In this document: piece by piece, positions 17,837 through 29,649 of the stretch
Layout of the letters: the number at the start of each line of letters is the position of its first letter
Position numbering within the stretch: the stretch's first letter is position 1
NCBI RefSeq assembly: GCF_000817785.2
Contig: NZ_JTCM02000003.1
Location: 1 to 64,000, forward strand
Source of the DNA: Hassallia byssoidea VB512170
GTDB lineage: Bacteria; Cyanobacteriota; Cyanobacteriia; Cyanobacteriales; Nostocaceae
Direction: 5' to 3'
DNA length: 64,000 bases
Notes under the pieces: model-generated
What the model was told of the DNA's origin: nothing
What the model saw: the letters and a program-made list of their open reading frames with translations, nothing else
Database searches by the model: none
Program-made: the position numbers and the translations under genes

Positions 17837-19087
17837 GTGAGTCGAATAGTTGTAACCACAATCGGTTCTCTTGGCGATCTTCATCCGAAAATAGCGATCG
17901 CGCTCGAATTGCGGCAACGCGGTCATGATGTTGTGTTTGCAACCCACAAAGAATATCAAGCTAAAATTGAAGCTTTGGGATTTGAGTTTCACCGGATGCG
18001 TCCTGACAACACCGCGCTCAACGATCCTCAAGAAATGGCACGGGCAATGGATTTGCAAACAGGCTCAGAATATATCATCCGAAAATGGATTTGTCCGAGT
18101 TTGCGTGAAATGTATTCCGACTTGATGGACAGTGCAAAGAATGCAGATTTTATCTTTGCTGGTGAAGGAGTCATTGCAGCTCCATTAGTAGCAGAAAAAT
18201 TAGGAATGCGATGGGCATCAAGTGCTATGGCACCGATCTCGTTTTTCTCCGTTTATGACCCGCCGGTGTTAGCTCCATTTCCATTTTTAGCTAAACTGCG
18301 TCGGTTTGGTGCGATCGCTAATCGGGGAGTCATCAATTTTGCCAAGCTTGTCAGCAATTCTTGGGCTGAACCGGTTCATCAACTTCGCCGTGAACTCGGA
18401 TTATCGGCACTTAAGGGCAATCCCTTTATTGATGACAAGTTTTCACCCTATCTTGTTCTTGCTTTGTTTTCTCCTGTCTTGGCAAAACCCCAACTCGATT
18501 GGGTTGCAAACACAGTTACGTGCGGCTTCACATTCTATGATGGCAGCACAGAACTAACACCGGAACTGAAGCAATTTTTAGATGCAGGTGAACCACCGAT
18601 TGTTTTCACCCTCGGTTCAGCCGCAGTGATGGACCCAGGTAACTTTTATCAAGAAAGTATTCAAGCCGCAAAACAGTTAAACCGTCGCGCTGTCCTGTTG
18701 ATTGGTAAAAATACGCCGCCAGAGAATCTTTCAGAAGATATTCTAGCTGTTAGCTATGCTCCATACTCGCAAATTTTTCCTCACGCTTGTGCGATCGCCC
18801 ATCAAGGAGGTATTGGTACGACAGCTCAAGCGTTACGGGCAGGTCGTCCCACCCTCGTAATGCCCTACAGCCACGACCAACCGGACAACGCAGCACGAGT
18901 CGAACGCTTGGGAACTTCCCGCACCATTTCCCGCAAGCAGTATTCAGCTTCACCGACTGCAAAAGAATTGCGTGAATTGTTAGATAATCCCAGCTATGCA
19001 GCAAAAGCAACGCAAATCAAACGCATTATCCAATTAGAGAATGGTGTTTGTGTAGCGTGCGATCAAATTGAAAAACAGCTTAAATAA
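17837..19087 (+). CDS. UGT/sterol-glucosyltransferase-like GT1 glycosyltransferase
   Basis: The 416-residue protein has a GT-B fold. The N-terminal 'TTIGSLGDLHPKIAIALELRQRGHDVVFATH' is the acceptor-side signature of this group. The C-terminal 'AHQGGIGTTAQALRAGRPTLVMPYSHDQPDNAARVERLG' is the donor nucleotide-sugar motif with His, Gly and the terminal Asp-Gln pair. GT1 members glucosylate lipids or secondary metabolites. The start is GTG, chosen because the family motif begins at residue 4. It is convergent with the apc operon, from which a hairpin repeat and terminator separate it. Confidence 0.88.
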   Translation: MSRIVVTTIGSLGDLHPKIAIALELRQRGHDVVFATHKEYQAKIEALGFEFHRMRPDNTALNDPQEMARAMDLQTGSEYIIRKWICPSLREMYSDLMDSAKNADFIFAGEGVIAAPLVAEKLGMRWASSAMAPISFFSVYDPPVLAPFPFLAKLRRFGAIANRGVINFAKLVSNSWAEPVHQLRRELGLSALKGNPFIDDKFSPYLVLALFSPVLAKPQLDWVANTVTCGFTFYDGSTELTPELKQFLDAGEPPIVFTLGSAAVMDPGNFYQESIQAAKQLNRRAVLLIGKNTPPENLSEDILAVSYAPYSQIFPHACAIAHQGGIGTTAQALRAGRPTLVMPYSHDQPDNAARVERLGTSRTISRKQYSASPTAKELRELLDNPSYAAKATQIKRIIQLENGVCVACDQIEKQLK

Positions 19088-19102
19088 GCCCCTGTCTCCA
19101 AC

Positions 19103-19149
19103 GTAGTAAGCACTTTAGTGCTTAAAATAAGCACTAAAGTGCTTACTAC
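19103..19149. repeat. GTAGTAAGC-family palindrome
   Basis: GTAGTAAGCACTTTAGTGCTTA on the left is mirrored by TAAGCACTAAAGTGCTTACTAC on the right (stems of about 22 bp, loop AAA). It lies 15 bp after the glycosyltransferase stop and may act as its terminator. Related copies are at 10741-10774 and elsewhere. Confidence 0.75.
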
Positions 19150-19154
19150 ATAAA

Positions 19155-19182
19155 CAAAAAAGAGGTCATCATTGACCTCTTT
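19155..19182 (-). terminator. Rho-independent terminator of the apc operon
   Basis: On the minus strand AAAGAGGTCA pairs with TGACCTCTTT across an ATGA loop and is followed by T residues (TTTTTTG). It lies 34 bp beyond the apcC stop codon and faces the convergent glycosyltransferase gene. Confidence 0.85.
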
Positions 19183-19216
19183 GCAACTCCCTACAATAAT
19201 TTTTGTTATATAGGAA

Positions 19217-19420
19217 TTACAGTAACCCAGTATTGACGCCTTGCTTGCCAGTTGCTAGCTCCACCTTGACGATTTTGCCGCCCATTTTCATAATGCGCTG
19301 CTGTTCGCGAAACCAGTTGTCATAAGGAACCAACTTGGTGAAGTAGGTATTTTGCAGTTCGCGTTGAGTGCGAATGCGAGTTTGACTGGGAACGCAAGCG
19401 GTAATTTTAAACATCCGCAT
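19217..19420 (-). CDS. apcC: Phycobilisome core linker Lc7.8
   Basis: The 67-residue protein is the small allophycocyanin linker. It begins 'MRMFKITACVPSQTRIRTQRELQNTYFTKL', and continues 'QQRIMKMGGKIVKVELATGK'. It belongs to the CpcD-like linker family and sits inside the allophycocyanin trimer, where it modulates its absorption and stability. It is the last gene of apcE-apcA-apcB-apcC, 246 bp after apcB. In related species a long apcAB and a rarer apcABC transcript are known, so the spacer may hold a partial terminator. Confidence 0.97.
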   Translation of the reverse strand: MRMFKITACVPSQTRIRTQRELQNTYFTKLVPYDNWFREQQRIMKMGGKIVKVELATGKQGVNTGLL

Positions 19421-19666
19421 CGGGTTAAATCTCCTGTATCTTTGGTGAAAACTTTTTTATGTCTAAAAAATGGGAGTGTATTTTTTACGCAAATCTTTAA
19501 ATTAATCACTCCAAGGCTGGAAATCAATCATCAATACTAGACAGTTAACACTCATCACTCCAAATATTTAAATTTAAAAAGACAAGCGAAATAACTTTCT
19601 AGCACTCACGATTGATTTCCAGACCTTAATCAAGCCGCACCTAAATCATTAAGTGCTGACTAGCTC

Positions 19667-20152
19667 TTAGCTCAAGCCAGAGGAGATATAGTCGAAGTAA
19701 ACGCCCATTTCCTTACCGGCGTCAGGACCTACCAAGCTAGCAGTTACTTCCTTCATTGCTTGGATAGATTGCACGGTTGCACCAACGGGTACACCCAAGG
19801 AATTGTAGGTTTCTTTCAAGCCATTCAACACACGCTCATCGAGGATGGAAGGATCTCCAGCCAACATAGCGTAGGTGGAATAACGCAAGTAGTAGTCCAA
19901 ATCGCGGATGCAAGCAGCATAGCGACGGGTGGTGTACATGTTGCCACCGGGACGGGTGATGTCAGAGTACAACAAGGACTTTGCTACAGCTTCCTTAACG
20001 ATCGCCGAAGCATTAGCGCTGATGCTGGTAGCAGCACGAACGCGCAGTTCACCAGTTGAGAAGTAGCCTTTTAGTTTCTCTAAAGCAGAGGTATCGAGGT
20101 ACTTACCTTGAACGTCTGAAGAGTTAATGACAGCGGTAATTGCGTCTTGCAT
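19667..20152 (-). CDS. apcB: Allophycocyanin beta subunit
   Basis: The 161-residue protein is a phycobiliprotein with the phycocyanobilin-binding Cys81 in '[19 protein letters not shown]'. Asn71 in 'RPGGNMY' is the residue that is methylated in beta subunits. It pairs with ApcA to form the alpha-beta monomer of the allophycocyanin core. It lies 65 bp after apcA, so the two are translated from one abundant transcript. Confidence 0.98.
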   Translation of the reverse strand: MQDAITAVINSSDVQGKYLDTSALEKLKGYFSTGELRVRAATSISANASAIVKEAVAKSLLYSDITRPGGNMYTTRRYAACIRDLDYYLRYSTYAMLAGDPSILDERVLNGLKETYNSLGVPVGATVQSIQAMKEVTASLVGPDAGKEMGVYFDYISSGLS

Positions 20153-20217
20153 GTTGTTAATTCCTTATTTCCAACCGTATTGCAATTGTTTTGTTTCCAC
20201 AGAGAAACAAGTTCAAC

Positions 20218-20703
20218 CTATTGCATTGCACCAACTAAGTAGTCGAAGTAAGCGCCAGCTTCACCAGCATCTTCACTTGACAACAAAGAGGCAGCTGCAT
20301 TCTTCATTGCGGTTACGCCTGAAGCAACAGCGTCAATGGGAGTTCCCAAAGACTTGTACATTTCGCGAACACCGACAACACCGATTTCTTCGATGGGGGT
20401 TACATCACCAGAAACAACTCCGTAGGTGATCAGGCGGAGGTAGTAATCCAGGTCACGCAGGCAAGTAGCGGTCATTTCTTGACCGTAAGCGTTGCCACCG
20501 GGAGATACAACATCAGGACGCTTTTGGAACAGTTGGTCACCAGCTTGCTTAACAATCCGCTCGCGGTTGTCAGTCAAAACTTGAGCGATGCGAAGACGAC
20601 GCTCACCACCTGTAACAAAGCTCTTGATCCGATCCAGTTCGCCAGGGCTAAGGTAGCGGGCTTCTGCATCAGCATTCACGATAGCTTTCGTGACGATACT
20701 CAT
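20218..20703 (-). CDS. apcA: Allophycocyanin alpha subunit
   Basis: The 161-residue protein binds phycocyanobilin at Cys81 in '[19 protein letters not shown]'. It forms the core cylinders of the phycobilisome with ApcB and passes energy to ApcE and the reaction centres. It is second in the apc operon, 531 bp after apcE. That long spacer carries polypurine repeats, so apcA probably has its own promoter in addition to readthrough. Confidence 0.98.
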   Translation of the reverse strand: MSIVTKAIVNADAEARYLSPGELDRIKSFVTGGERRLRIAQVLTDNRERIVKQAGDQLFQKRPDVVSPGGNAYGQEMTATCLRDLDYYLRLITYGVVSGDVTPIEEIGVVGVREMYKSLGTPIDAVASGVTAMKNAAASLLSSEDAGEAGAYFDYLVGAMQ

Positions 20704-21234
20704 GATTTGGATTCCTCCAGTACTAATGAAACCAGAATTTGATTAAACTGGTGCGACTTTTTGGATTGACTGAGTTTTTCTCGTTTTCTTAGACAAAACA
20801 CTTGCAAAATTGTTTGTCTTGTGCTAGGAATTTCGAGTTGACTTGGGTAAATAGAACTACACAAGCCGTAAAACTCAGATACCTTCCGCAAAATATTTTC
20901 GGGCATTATGTTGAGCAATTATGACTGCTCTTAACACTTTGTAATATTTATTTTCAGATTTGCAGTCGCACAAACAATCTGAAAGCTTTGTTGCGAAAGG
21001 TTGGGAGGGGAGTGGAGAGGGGGGGATGGGGGGATGGGGGGAGGGGGGAGACAAGGAAGAGGGGGAGCCAGCGCGTTGCGGAGGTTCCCTCCGTTGTAGC
21101 GACTGGCGTGGAGACAAGGGAGAAATTTCTCCTTGTCCTCCTTGTCCTCCTTGTCCTCCTTGTCCTCCTTGTCCCCCTTGTCCCCCTTGTCCCCTTGTCC
21201 CCTTGTCAAGAAAGTCCCCCAGTCCCTCTAAGCG
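20704..21234 (-). repeat. apcE-apcA spacer with polypurine/polypyrimidine repeats
   Basis: The 531-bp spacer has two repeat tracts between apcE and apcA. The first (about 21001-21063) is a G-rich run of GGGGAG/GGGATGGG units. The second (about 21131-21209) is a tandem array of TTGTCCTCC and TTGTCCCCC units. The second is the same family as tracts at 32193-32224, 38756-38806 and 44928-44988. Toward apcA the sequence is AT-rich and likely holds an apcA promoter, but I do not call exact elements. Confidence 0.8.
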
Positions 21235-25055
<3,821 letters not shown>

Positions 25056-25505
25056 TCAGGGTACTTCTGGCATATCCCGTCCGCTGCAAAGAGCTTCAAT
25101 GGCATCAGTTCCAGAGTCGCCAACATGAATCAGCGTGTCGTCATAGCCTGCGTATACTTTACCATCTGGAGCCATTACGACAGTCATGTGATAGCTGAAA
25201 GCCTCACCGATTACGCAGAGCGGGGCACTTACCCGTTCACTATACTCTTCAACCCTTTCTGGATAGATGTGTGCAGCAGCAACAGTCGGATTGATGTAGA
25301 ATTCGTCTTTTTCGTTTTTGACGCGGTAGTGTGGATATACTACTCGCAAACCCCCAAAACGTTTCAAAAAATCCAATACAACCTCATCAAGGGGATAACC
25401 TTCTAACTTCAAGCTTTTCTCATATTCGCTTGTATCCACACAGCGGTTTTCGCTCCATCCAGCCTGCTGTAGCCATGTTCTTGTTTCTGCTGAAAATGCT
25501 GTCAT
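25056..25505 (-). CDS. SUKH-3-like immunity protein
   Basis: The 149-residue protein has the SUKH-3 pattern: 'FSAETRTWLQQAGWSENRCVDTSEYEKSLKLEGY', 'VLDFLKRFGGLRVVYP', 'PERVEEYSERVSAPLCVIGEA', then 'MAPDGKVYAGYDDTLIHVGDS...AIEAL'. SUKH proteins act as immunity factors for polymorphic toxins, usually binding a specific toxin domain. It is 14 bp downstream of the 236-residue protein and 731 bp downstream of the papain-fold toxin gene, all on one strand. That arrangement makes it an immunity candidate for this toxin or a stored orphan immunity gene. Confidence 0.85.
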   Translation of the reverse strand: MTAFSAETRTWLQQAGWSENRCVDTSEYEKSLKLEGYPLDEVVLDFLKRFGGLRVVYPHYRVKNEKDEFYINPTVAAAHIYPERVEEYSERVSAPLCVIGEAFSYHMTVVMAPDGKVYAGYDDTLIHVGDSGTDAIEALCSGRDMPEVP

Positions 25506-25519
25506 AAAATGCTTTTTGC

Positions 25520-26230
25520 TTAACCACTTTTTTCGTCAACTTCTGAATGATTGTTTCTATTTAGGTATTCTTCATACAGTTCAAAAAATCTTTGTAGGGC
25601 TTCATGCTCATCTATAGAGTAAAAGAGAATTATCTTAGACCATGACTGACCTGTCTTAATGCCATATTTTTCTTCAATCCATGATTGAAAACCTGAAAAT
25701 TCGCTTTCTGGCTTAGTTGGGGGTACACCAACTTCTCTTCGACCCAGACTGTATCCTCGCAAAAGCATATCAAGCTTAGTAATTGAGCTAGTTCCTAAGA
25801 ACATACCTGGTCTCTTCTTTATGCCCTTTAAAATCTCGTCATAAATATCAAAATCAGAAAACCTTGAATTGTTTTCAGTAGCACTATATTTTTCTTTACA
25901 TTCTTGAATTTTGGAAATATCTTTCAGTTTTATAAATTCCTCAAATAGTTCAAAAAATCTATAGAAGGCGCTCCTCTCACTTCCACAGCCAAATATAATT
26001 ATCCCAGACCATGATTGACATACTTGAGTTTTTGCTCTTTCTTGTATCCAATCTTGAAATCCTTCAAATCCAGAAATTTCTCGATCCAATCCCAGATATA
26101 TTGGAGCATCTAAATACCCATTTAAGAATGAATGAAGACAAGTAATTGATGGCTTGTCTATGTACATGACTGGGTTATCTTTTATCTCTTGGAGAAGTCT
26201 AGATAGATTATTCATATTGATTACCTCCAC
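25520..26230 (-). CDS. Tandem-duplicated domain protein, candidate immunity protein
   Basis: The 236-residue protein contains two copies of one domain of about 100 residues. Copy 1 has 'EIKDNPVMYIDKPSITCLHSFLNGY', 'FEGFQDWIQE', 'QSWSGIIIF', 'AFYRFFELFEEFI'. Copy 2 has 'GIKKRPGMFLGTSSITKLDMLLRGY', 'FSGFQSWIEE', 'QSWSKIILF', 'ALQRFFELYEEYL'. I recognise no characterised family, though this type of domain occurs beside secreted toxin genes. It starts 6 bp after the toxin stop, so it is the immediate downstream gene and the best cognate-immunity candidate. The second ATG (MNNLSRL, codon 6) is an alternative start. Confidence 0.75.
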   Translation of the reverse strand: MEVINMNNLSRLLQEIKDNPVMYIDKPSITCLHSFLNGYLDAPIYLGLDREISGFEGFQDWIQERAKTQVCQSWSGIIIFGCGSERSAFYRFFELFEEFIKLKDISKIQECKEKYSATENNSRFSDFDIYDEILKGIKKRPGMFLGTSSITKLDMLLRGYSLGRREVGVPPTKPESEFSGFQSWIEEKYGIKTGQSWSKIILFYSIDEHEALQRFFELYEEYLNRNNHSEVDEKSG

Positions 26231-26236
26231 TTGAAT

Positions 26237-27703
26237 TTAAAACAAGTATCCTGATTTGTGAAAATCGTCCCCTCGATATAGCTTACCTATATATGTCAGA
26301 TTATTCATCCACTGCTCTCTTGGCACTCCATCAGGATGGAGATTGTCAAAAACTTTTTCTTCTCCATTTATCCTAATCGCAATTCCTTCATGATGACCAT
26401 TAGTTGAAATAATATAGTCTGGTGCAGCTTTTGGTGGGTTGCTATCATCATATATCAAGCTATCCTGGTCTACTTGTTTGACAGTATCAAGTTTAATCCG
26501 CTCTCCATGAATACCTTGCTCTTTCAAGTAAGCTTCAATTTCACCAGCGCATGGAACACACTGAAAATTCTCATGAGGACTTACGATATCACGAATATCT
26601 TGAAGAACTTCAGGAGTAACTTTTCCTGACTCATCGGGTAAACTACTTGCGAATGGAACATTAGGATTGTACGGCTGTGGGTCAGAAGAATCTGGTGTTC
26701 CGTCATTGTCATCATCTAGGTCAGATGCGTCAGGTATGCCGTCTTTATCAAAGTCAGGATTTCCAGGAAAAGTAAAGAATCCGTGTTCCTTCCTCAACAA
26801 ACGCTCATCTGCTGGTGTATTAGGGTCGTCAGTCTCTTCCCCTGGAATTACAATTGTCGGAGCATTAATCTTATCTCCAGGATTTAATATCCCGGCTGAT
26901 GGCATTGAATTAATCAAACCTTGCCAGTCAGAATCATTTAGTAATCTAACTGCTTCATCACGCTTTTCTTGCGACCAATCTTTCCACAGGTTTGGAGGTG
27001 TTTCGGGTTGTTCATCCTGTCTGGTAATCGAAGTAATAGTAATTCCTGTTATTTGTGCCCACTCATTAACAGGATATCCTCCTGTTCCTGTGTAATTCCA
27101 TCCAAGACTCCCTGTTCTGATTCCATCATTGTTATATATTCCAATCAGGGGTGGAGACCAACCAGTTATCCAGTGATCAGCATCAGCTTCTGCATAGTTA
27201 ATTGAACCTAGTGCCGTACCGCTATAAAAATAGTCATAGCTATAAGTACCATCAGTGCTATGAAGAGTTGCTTCAATGTTGTAAACTACATTTGCCTGGG
27301 CATCACAAACTAAATCAGTAGGATAGGCAGCACAATACTTTTCCTTAGCCTTTTCCTGAGCCTTTTCATTTTGAGACTGATTCCAATAGTATAAAATTCC
27401 TAAAGTACCAAGCCTCGCAGCAACAGAAATTTCCGCAACACCTTGCACAGAAGAAGTAGTAGCTCCAGCAGCAGTGGTAGTGCTAAGAGTTGAAGCACCA
27501 AACCCAGCACCTGTAGGAGCGGAAACAGCAGGAGCTAATTCAGAACTTACAGCAGCAGCGCATTCAGGGTTAGCAGCACAAGCGTCTAGGGATGACAAGA
27601 ATGCATAAGCAGGTTTAGGAAAAATTCCTTTAAATATAAAAAGTAAAAGAAACGTCCAAATTCCTACTAATCTAGATACAGATTTCTTTGTTTTTGAGCG
27701 CAT
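26237..27703 (-). CDS. Secreted polymorphic toxin with papain-like C-terminal domain
   Basis: The 488-residue protein has an N-terminal signal segment ('VGIWTFLLLFIFKGIFPKPAYA', about residues 13-34) and an Ala/Ser/Thr-rich stretch. A hydrophilic middle region ends in a thrombospondin-3-like calcium motif, 'NPDFDKDGIPDASDLDDDNDGTPDSSDPQPYNP'. The C-terminal ~110 residues read as a papain-fold toxin: Cys382/Cys385 in 'FQCVPCAGEIEAYL', His437-His438 in 'TNGHHEGIAI', and Asp453 in 'VFDNLHPDGVP', the Cys-His-Asp order of Tox-PL-2. It would act as a protease or deamidase, or simply as an amidase-like toxin, and the target is unknown. Immunity candidates follow in the same operon. Confidence 0.82.
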   Translation of the reverse strand: MRSKTKKSVSRLVGIWTFLLLFIFKGIFPKPAYAFLSSLDACAANPECAAAVSSELAPAVSAPTGAGFGASTLSTTTAAGATTSSVQGVAEISVAARLGTLGILYYWNQSQNEKAQEKAKEKYCAAYPTDLVCDAQANVVYNIEATLHSTDGTYSYDYFYSGTALGSINYAEADADHWITGWSPPLIGIYNNDGIRTGSLGWNYTGTGGYPVNEWAQITGITITSITRQDEQPETPPNLWKDWSQEKRDEAVRLLNDSDWQGLINSMPSAGILNPGDKINAPTIVIPGEETDDPNTPADERLLRKEHGFFTFPGNPDFDKDGIPDASDLDDDNDGTPDSSDPQPYNPNVPFASSLPDESGKVTPEVLQDIRDIVSPHENFQCVPCAGEIEAYLKEQGIHGERIKLDTVKQVDQDSLIYDDSNPPKAAPDYIISTNGHHEGIAIRINGEEKVFDNLHPDGVPREQWMNNLTYIGKLYRGDDFHKSGYLF

Positions 27704-28208
27704 GAGTCTAACTTATAAAAATAGTGTTGTAACTATCTCTAATTTTTTCCTAGCAAAATTTTGGATTTAAAACTTATGCATCCATCACAAGGTCTAGGTA
27801 ATTTTCAATAGTTATTGACTAAAATCATACTCAAGTTTTTATAAAGTTAATCTAAACAAAAGTGCTGTAAAATTTAAATTTTATAAGAAGAAATATACAT
27901 ATAAGCCTAAGTAGTAATTTGAAAAATTAAATCTCTTAACAATTCCGGGTTTTTTGTATTGTTATGATAAAGTTTCACAAAGCAAGTTTTCAGTCAAGGA
28001 TAATGGTGTTTCTCCAAACCTGTGGAAAGAATACATATATATATAAAAGTTTTAGAACTTACCCACTGCCAACCCTCAACAGCCCTTAGTCACGCAACTG
28101 AGACTTTATTTAATTGAAAACTCCTGAAACGCTACCTAAGCGTCCTAACTTAATTACCTGATACTTTTTAGTCTCCCTTTATCGCGTCGTGTAGCGGGGG
28201 ATTTTGCC
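27704..28208. other. AT-rich intergenic region
   Basis: This 505-bp stretch upstream of the toxin gene and of the BrnT/BrnA repeats is strongly AT-rich and contains no recognisable gene or RNA. It presumably holds the toxin promoter on the minus strand. A TATATATATA tract is at about 28035-28046. Confidence 0.5.
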
Positions 28209-28296
28209 GCGTGGACTGATACAGCATTTCTGATACTCGCTAAAAAATGATTGATATTTTGCCGCTTTGTTGAGGCAACGCAAAGAGCGATCGCCC
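28209..28296. repeat. 88-bp direct repeat, left copy
   Basis: The sequence beginning GCGTGGACTGATACAGCATT and ending GCGATCGCCC recurs at 29088-29175 with about ten mismatches over 88 aligned positions and no gaps. The two copies have the same orientation and bracket the BrnT/BrnA pair. Longest shared block: AAAAAATGATTGATATTTTGC. Confidence 0.85.
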
Positions 28297-28309
28297 CTGA
28301 AATGTATTG

Positions 28310-28329
28310 ACATTTGTATATACAAATGT
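28310..28329. promoter_or_regulatory. 20-bp palindromic operator upstream of BrnT
   Basis: ACATTTGTATATACAAATGT is a perfect 20-bp palindrome 12 bp before the BrnT start. It overlaps a TTGACA-like -35 box (28307-28312), with a weak TATTTC at 28330-28335. BrnA antitoxins autoregulate, so this is a reasonable operator, but binding is inferred. A similar half-site TTTGTATA appears in the palindrome at 55609-55628. Confidence 0.7.
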
Positions 28330-28341
28330 TATTTCTAATTT

Positions 28342-28653
28342 ATGATAGAAGATATATCAGGGTATGACTGGGATGATGGAAATTATCAAAAGTGTCAAAA
28401 ACATGGGGTTTCAATAGAAGAAATTGAGACTTTATTTTCTAGCAAAGTTTGGATTGGACCAGATATAAACCATTCTGAGCTTGAGCAAAGATTTCTTGCA
28501 ATAGGTAAATCAACTAAAGGCAAATATATTTTTTTAGCCTTTACCATACGTGAGAAAAAAGAGGAAATATTTATTAGACCAATTAGCGCCCGGTATATGC
28601 ACGAAAAAGAGGTTCAGAAATATGAAAAAAATCTTGCCAAAAATGACAACTGA
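28342..28653 (+). CDS. brnT: BrnT family toxin
   Basis: The 103-residue protein matches BrnT: 'YDWDDGNYQKCQKHGVSIEEIETLF', 'RFLAIGKSTKGKYIFLAFTIREK' and the terminal 'IRPISARYMHEKEVQKYE'. BrnT is a RelE-like ribonuclease of type II systems, inhibited by its BrnA partner. It is first in a two-gene operon and overlaps brnA by 32 bp (from the chosen brnA start). The operator palindrome 12 bp upstream fits autoregulation. Symbol by family only. Confidence 0.9.
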   Translation: MIEDISGYDWDDGNYQKCQKHGVSIEEIETLFSSKVWIGPDINHSELEQRFLAIGKSTKGKYIFLAFTIREKKEEIFIRPISARYMHEKEVQKYEKNLAKNDN

Positions 28654-28870
28654 TGAAGAAGTAGAAAGCTTATTAGATGAAGATTTGTCAGACTATCTTC
28701 ATTCAGATAATTTTAAGCTTGTCAATTTTGAATTTAAACCTAAAGACAAAACTGTCAACTTACGACTTTCTGAAGAGATGCTAAAAACAGTCAAAGCTGT
28801 TTCCAAGAAAGAGGGTATTCCATACCAACGATATATCCGAAGAGCAATAGAAAAGTCTTTGGGTGAATGA
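28622..28870 (+). CDS. brnA: BrnA family antitoxin (ribbon-helix-helix)
   Basis: The best start is the ATG at 28622 (MKKILPKMTTDEEVE), because the open frame before it is in the BrnT coding region and does not match the family. The 82-residue protein has an acidic N-terminus that would wrap the toxin and a C-terminal RHH domain, 'VNLRLSEEMLKTVKAVSKKEGIPYQRYIRRAIEKSL', for DNA binding. It pairs with brnT and probably binds the palindrome at 28310-28329. The open frame runs back to 28550. Confidence 0.88.
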   Translation: MKKILPKMTTDEEVESLLDEDLSDYLHSDNFKLVNFEFKPKDKTVNLRLSEEMLKTVKAVSKKEGIPYQRYIRRAIEKSLGE

Positions 28871-29087
28871 TTAAGTTTGATTGGTGGTCTAATTAAAATT
28901 TTTCAGGATTTGGGTTTTATTTCAAGTAGGTAAATACGATTAAACCTCGACCTCGTAAGCTAGAGAAAACTGCACTATTTCTGAAATTAAAAACGGCTGA
29001 AAACATTGTAAAAAGTATGTTTCAGCCGCTTGATTAATTTATAATTAACGCACCAATCACCCCATAAGCCATAAGTTTGCCATTAGC

Positions 29088-29175
29088 GCGTGGATTCGTA
29101 CAGCATTTGTGATACTCGCGAAAAAATGATTGATATTTTGCAGCTTTATTGAGGCAACGCAAAGCGCGATCGCCC
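29088..29175. repeat. 88-bp direct repeat, right copy
   Basis: Same-orientation partner of the copy at 28209-28296, beginning GCGTGGATTCGTACAGCATT. The distance between starts is 879 bp and the enclosed DNA holds brnT/brnA only. Confidence 0.85.
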
Positions 29176-29258
29176 AAAAATAAATTTCCCGGCTGATTGC
29201 GAAATAGAAGTGAGTGAAGCTGTATATATCAGCGTTGACTTATAAAAAACTTATATTT

Positions 29259-29405
29259 ATGCGTAATAAATTTTACTTACTATTACATGCTGCTTTGTTC
29301 ACTCTAGCCCTGATGTGGGCGAACACTTCTGCTGATGGCTTACCAAAACCAAACACGAATCTTGCCTTCAGGTTGACACAGAATATATCTGTTGTACAAC
29401 CCTGA
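29259..29405 (+). CDS. Small hypothetical protein, possibly secreted
   Basis: The 48-residue reading MRNKFYLLLHAALFTLALMW... has a hydrophobic signal-like segment followed by 'ADGLPKPNTNLAF'. An in-frame upstream ATG exists at 29214. There is no strong ribosome site and no recognisable family, so this may be spurious. Confidence 0.3.
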   Translation: MRNKFYLLLHAALFTLALMWANTSADGLPKPNTNLAFRLTQNISVVQP

Positions 29406-29449
29406 AATATCAAAATATTAGTCAGAAAGATGGATGTAATAAAGCGTAA

Positions 29450-29522
29450 AACCTCACCCCGTCTTTGACTACTGTCAAAGCCTCCCCTCTCCTTAACAAG
29501 GAGAGGGGTTAGGGGTGAGGTT
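29450..29522. repeat. Nested palindromic repeat (AACCTCACCCC type)
   Basis: Outer arms AACCTCACCCC (29450-29460) and GGGGTGAGGTT (29512-29522) are fully complementary. Inner arms CCCCTCTCCTT (29484-29494) and AAGGAGAGGGG (29498-29508) are also complementary. It is a frequent cyanobacterial dispersed palindrome that folds into a long hairpin. Its right half recurs at 30221-30257. Confidence 0.75.
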
Positions 29523-29649
29523 GTATATTATTTAATGGCAGTGGCTCGGCTATAAAAACAAAGTCCGGCTTATATGTTTAAAATGTCGGGAGATATTGTT
29601 GATACAACATTAGTGTTATTTGTCAAAACTTTGAGTATAAAAAGAACTA

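Noticed and set aside
21131-21209. Possible CRISPR array between apcE and apcA
   Set aside because: Units of about 9 bp without spacers are a simple tandem repeat.
28550-28621. Longer BrnA start
   Set aside because: The first 24 codons are the second frame of brnT and have no antitoxin-like features; the ATG at 28622 fits the family.
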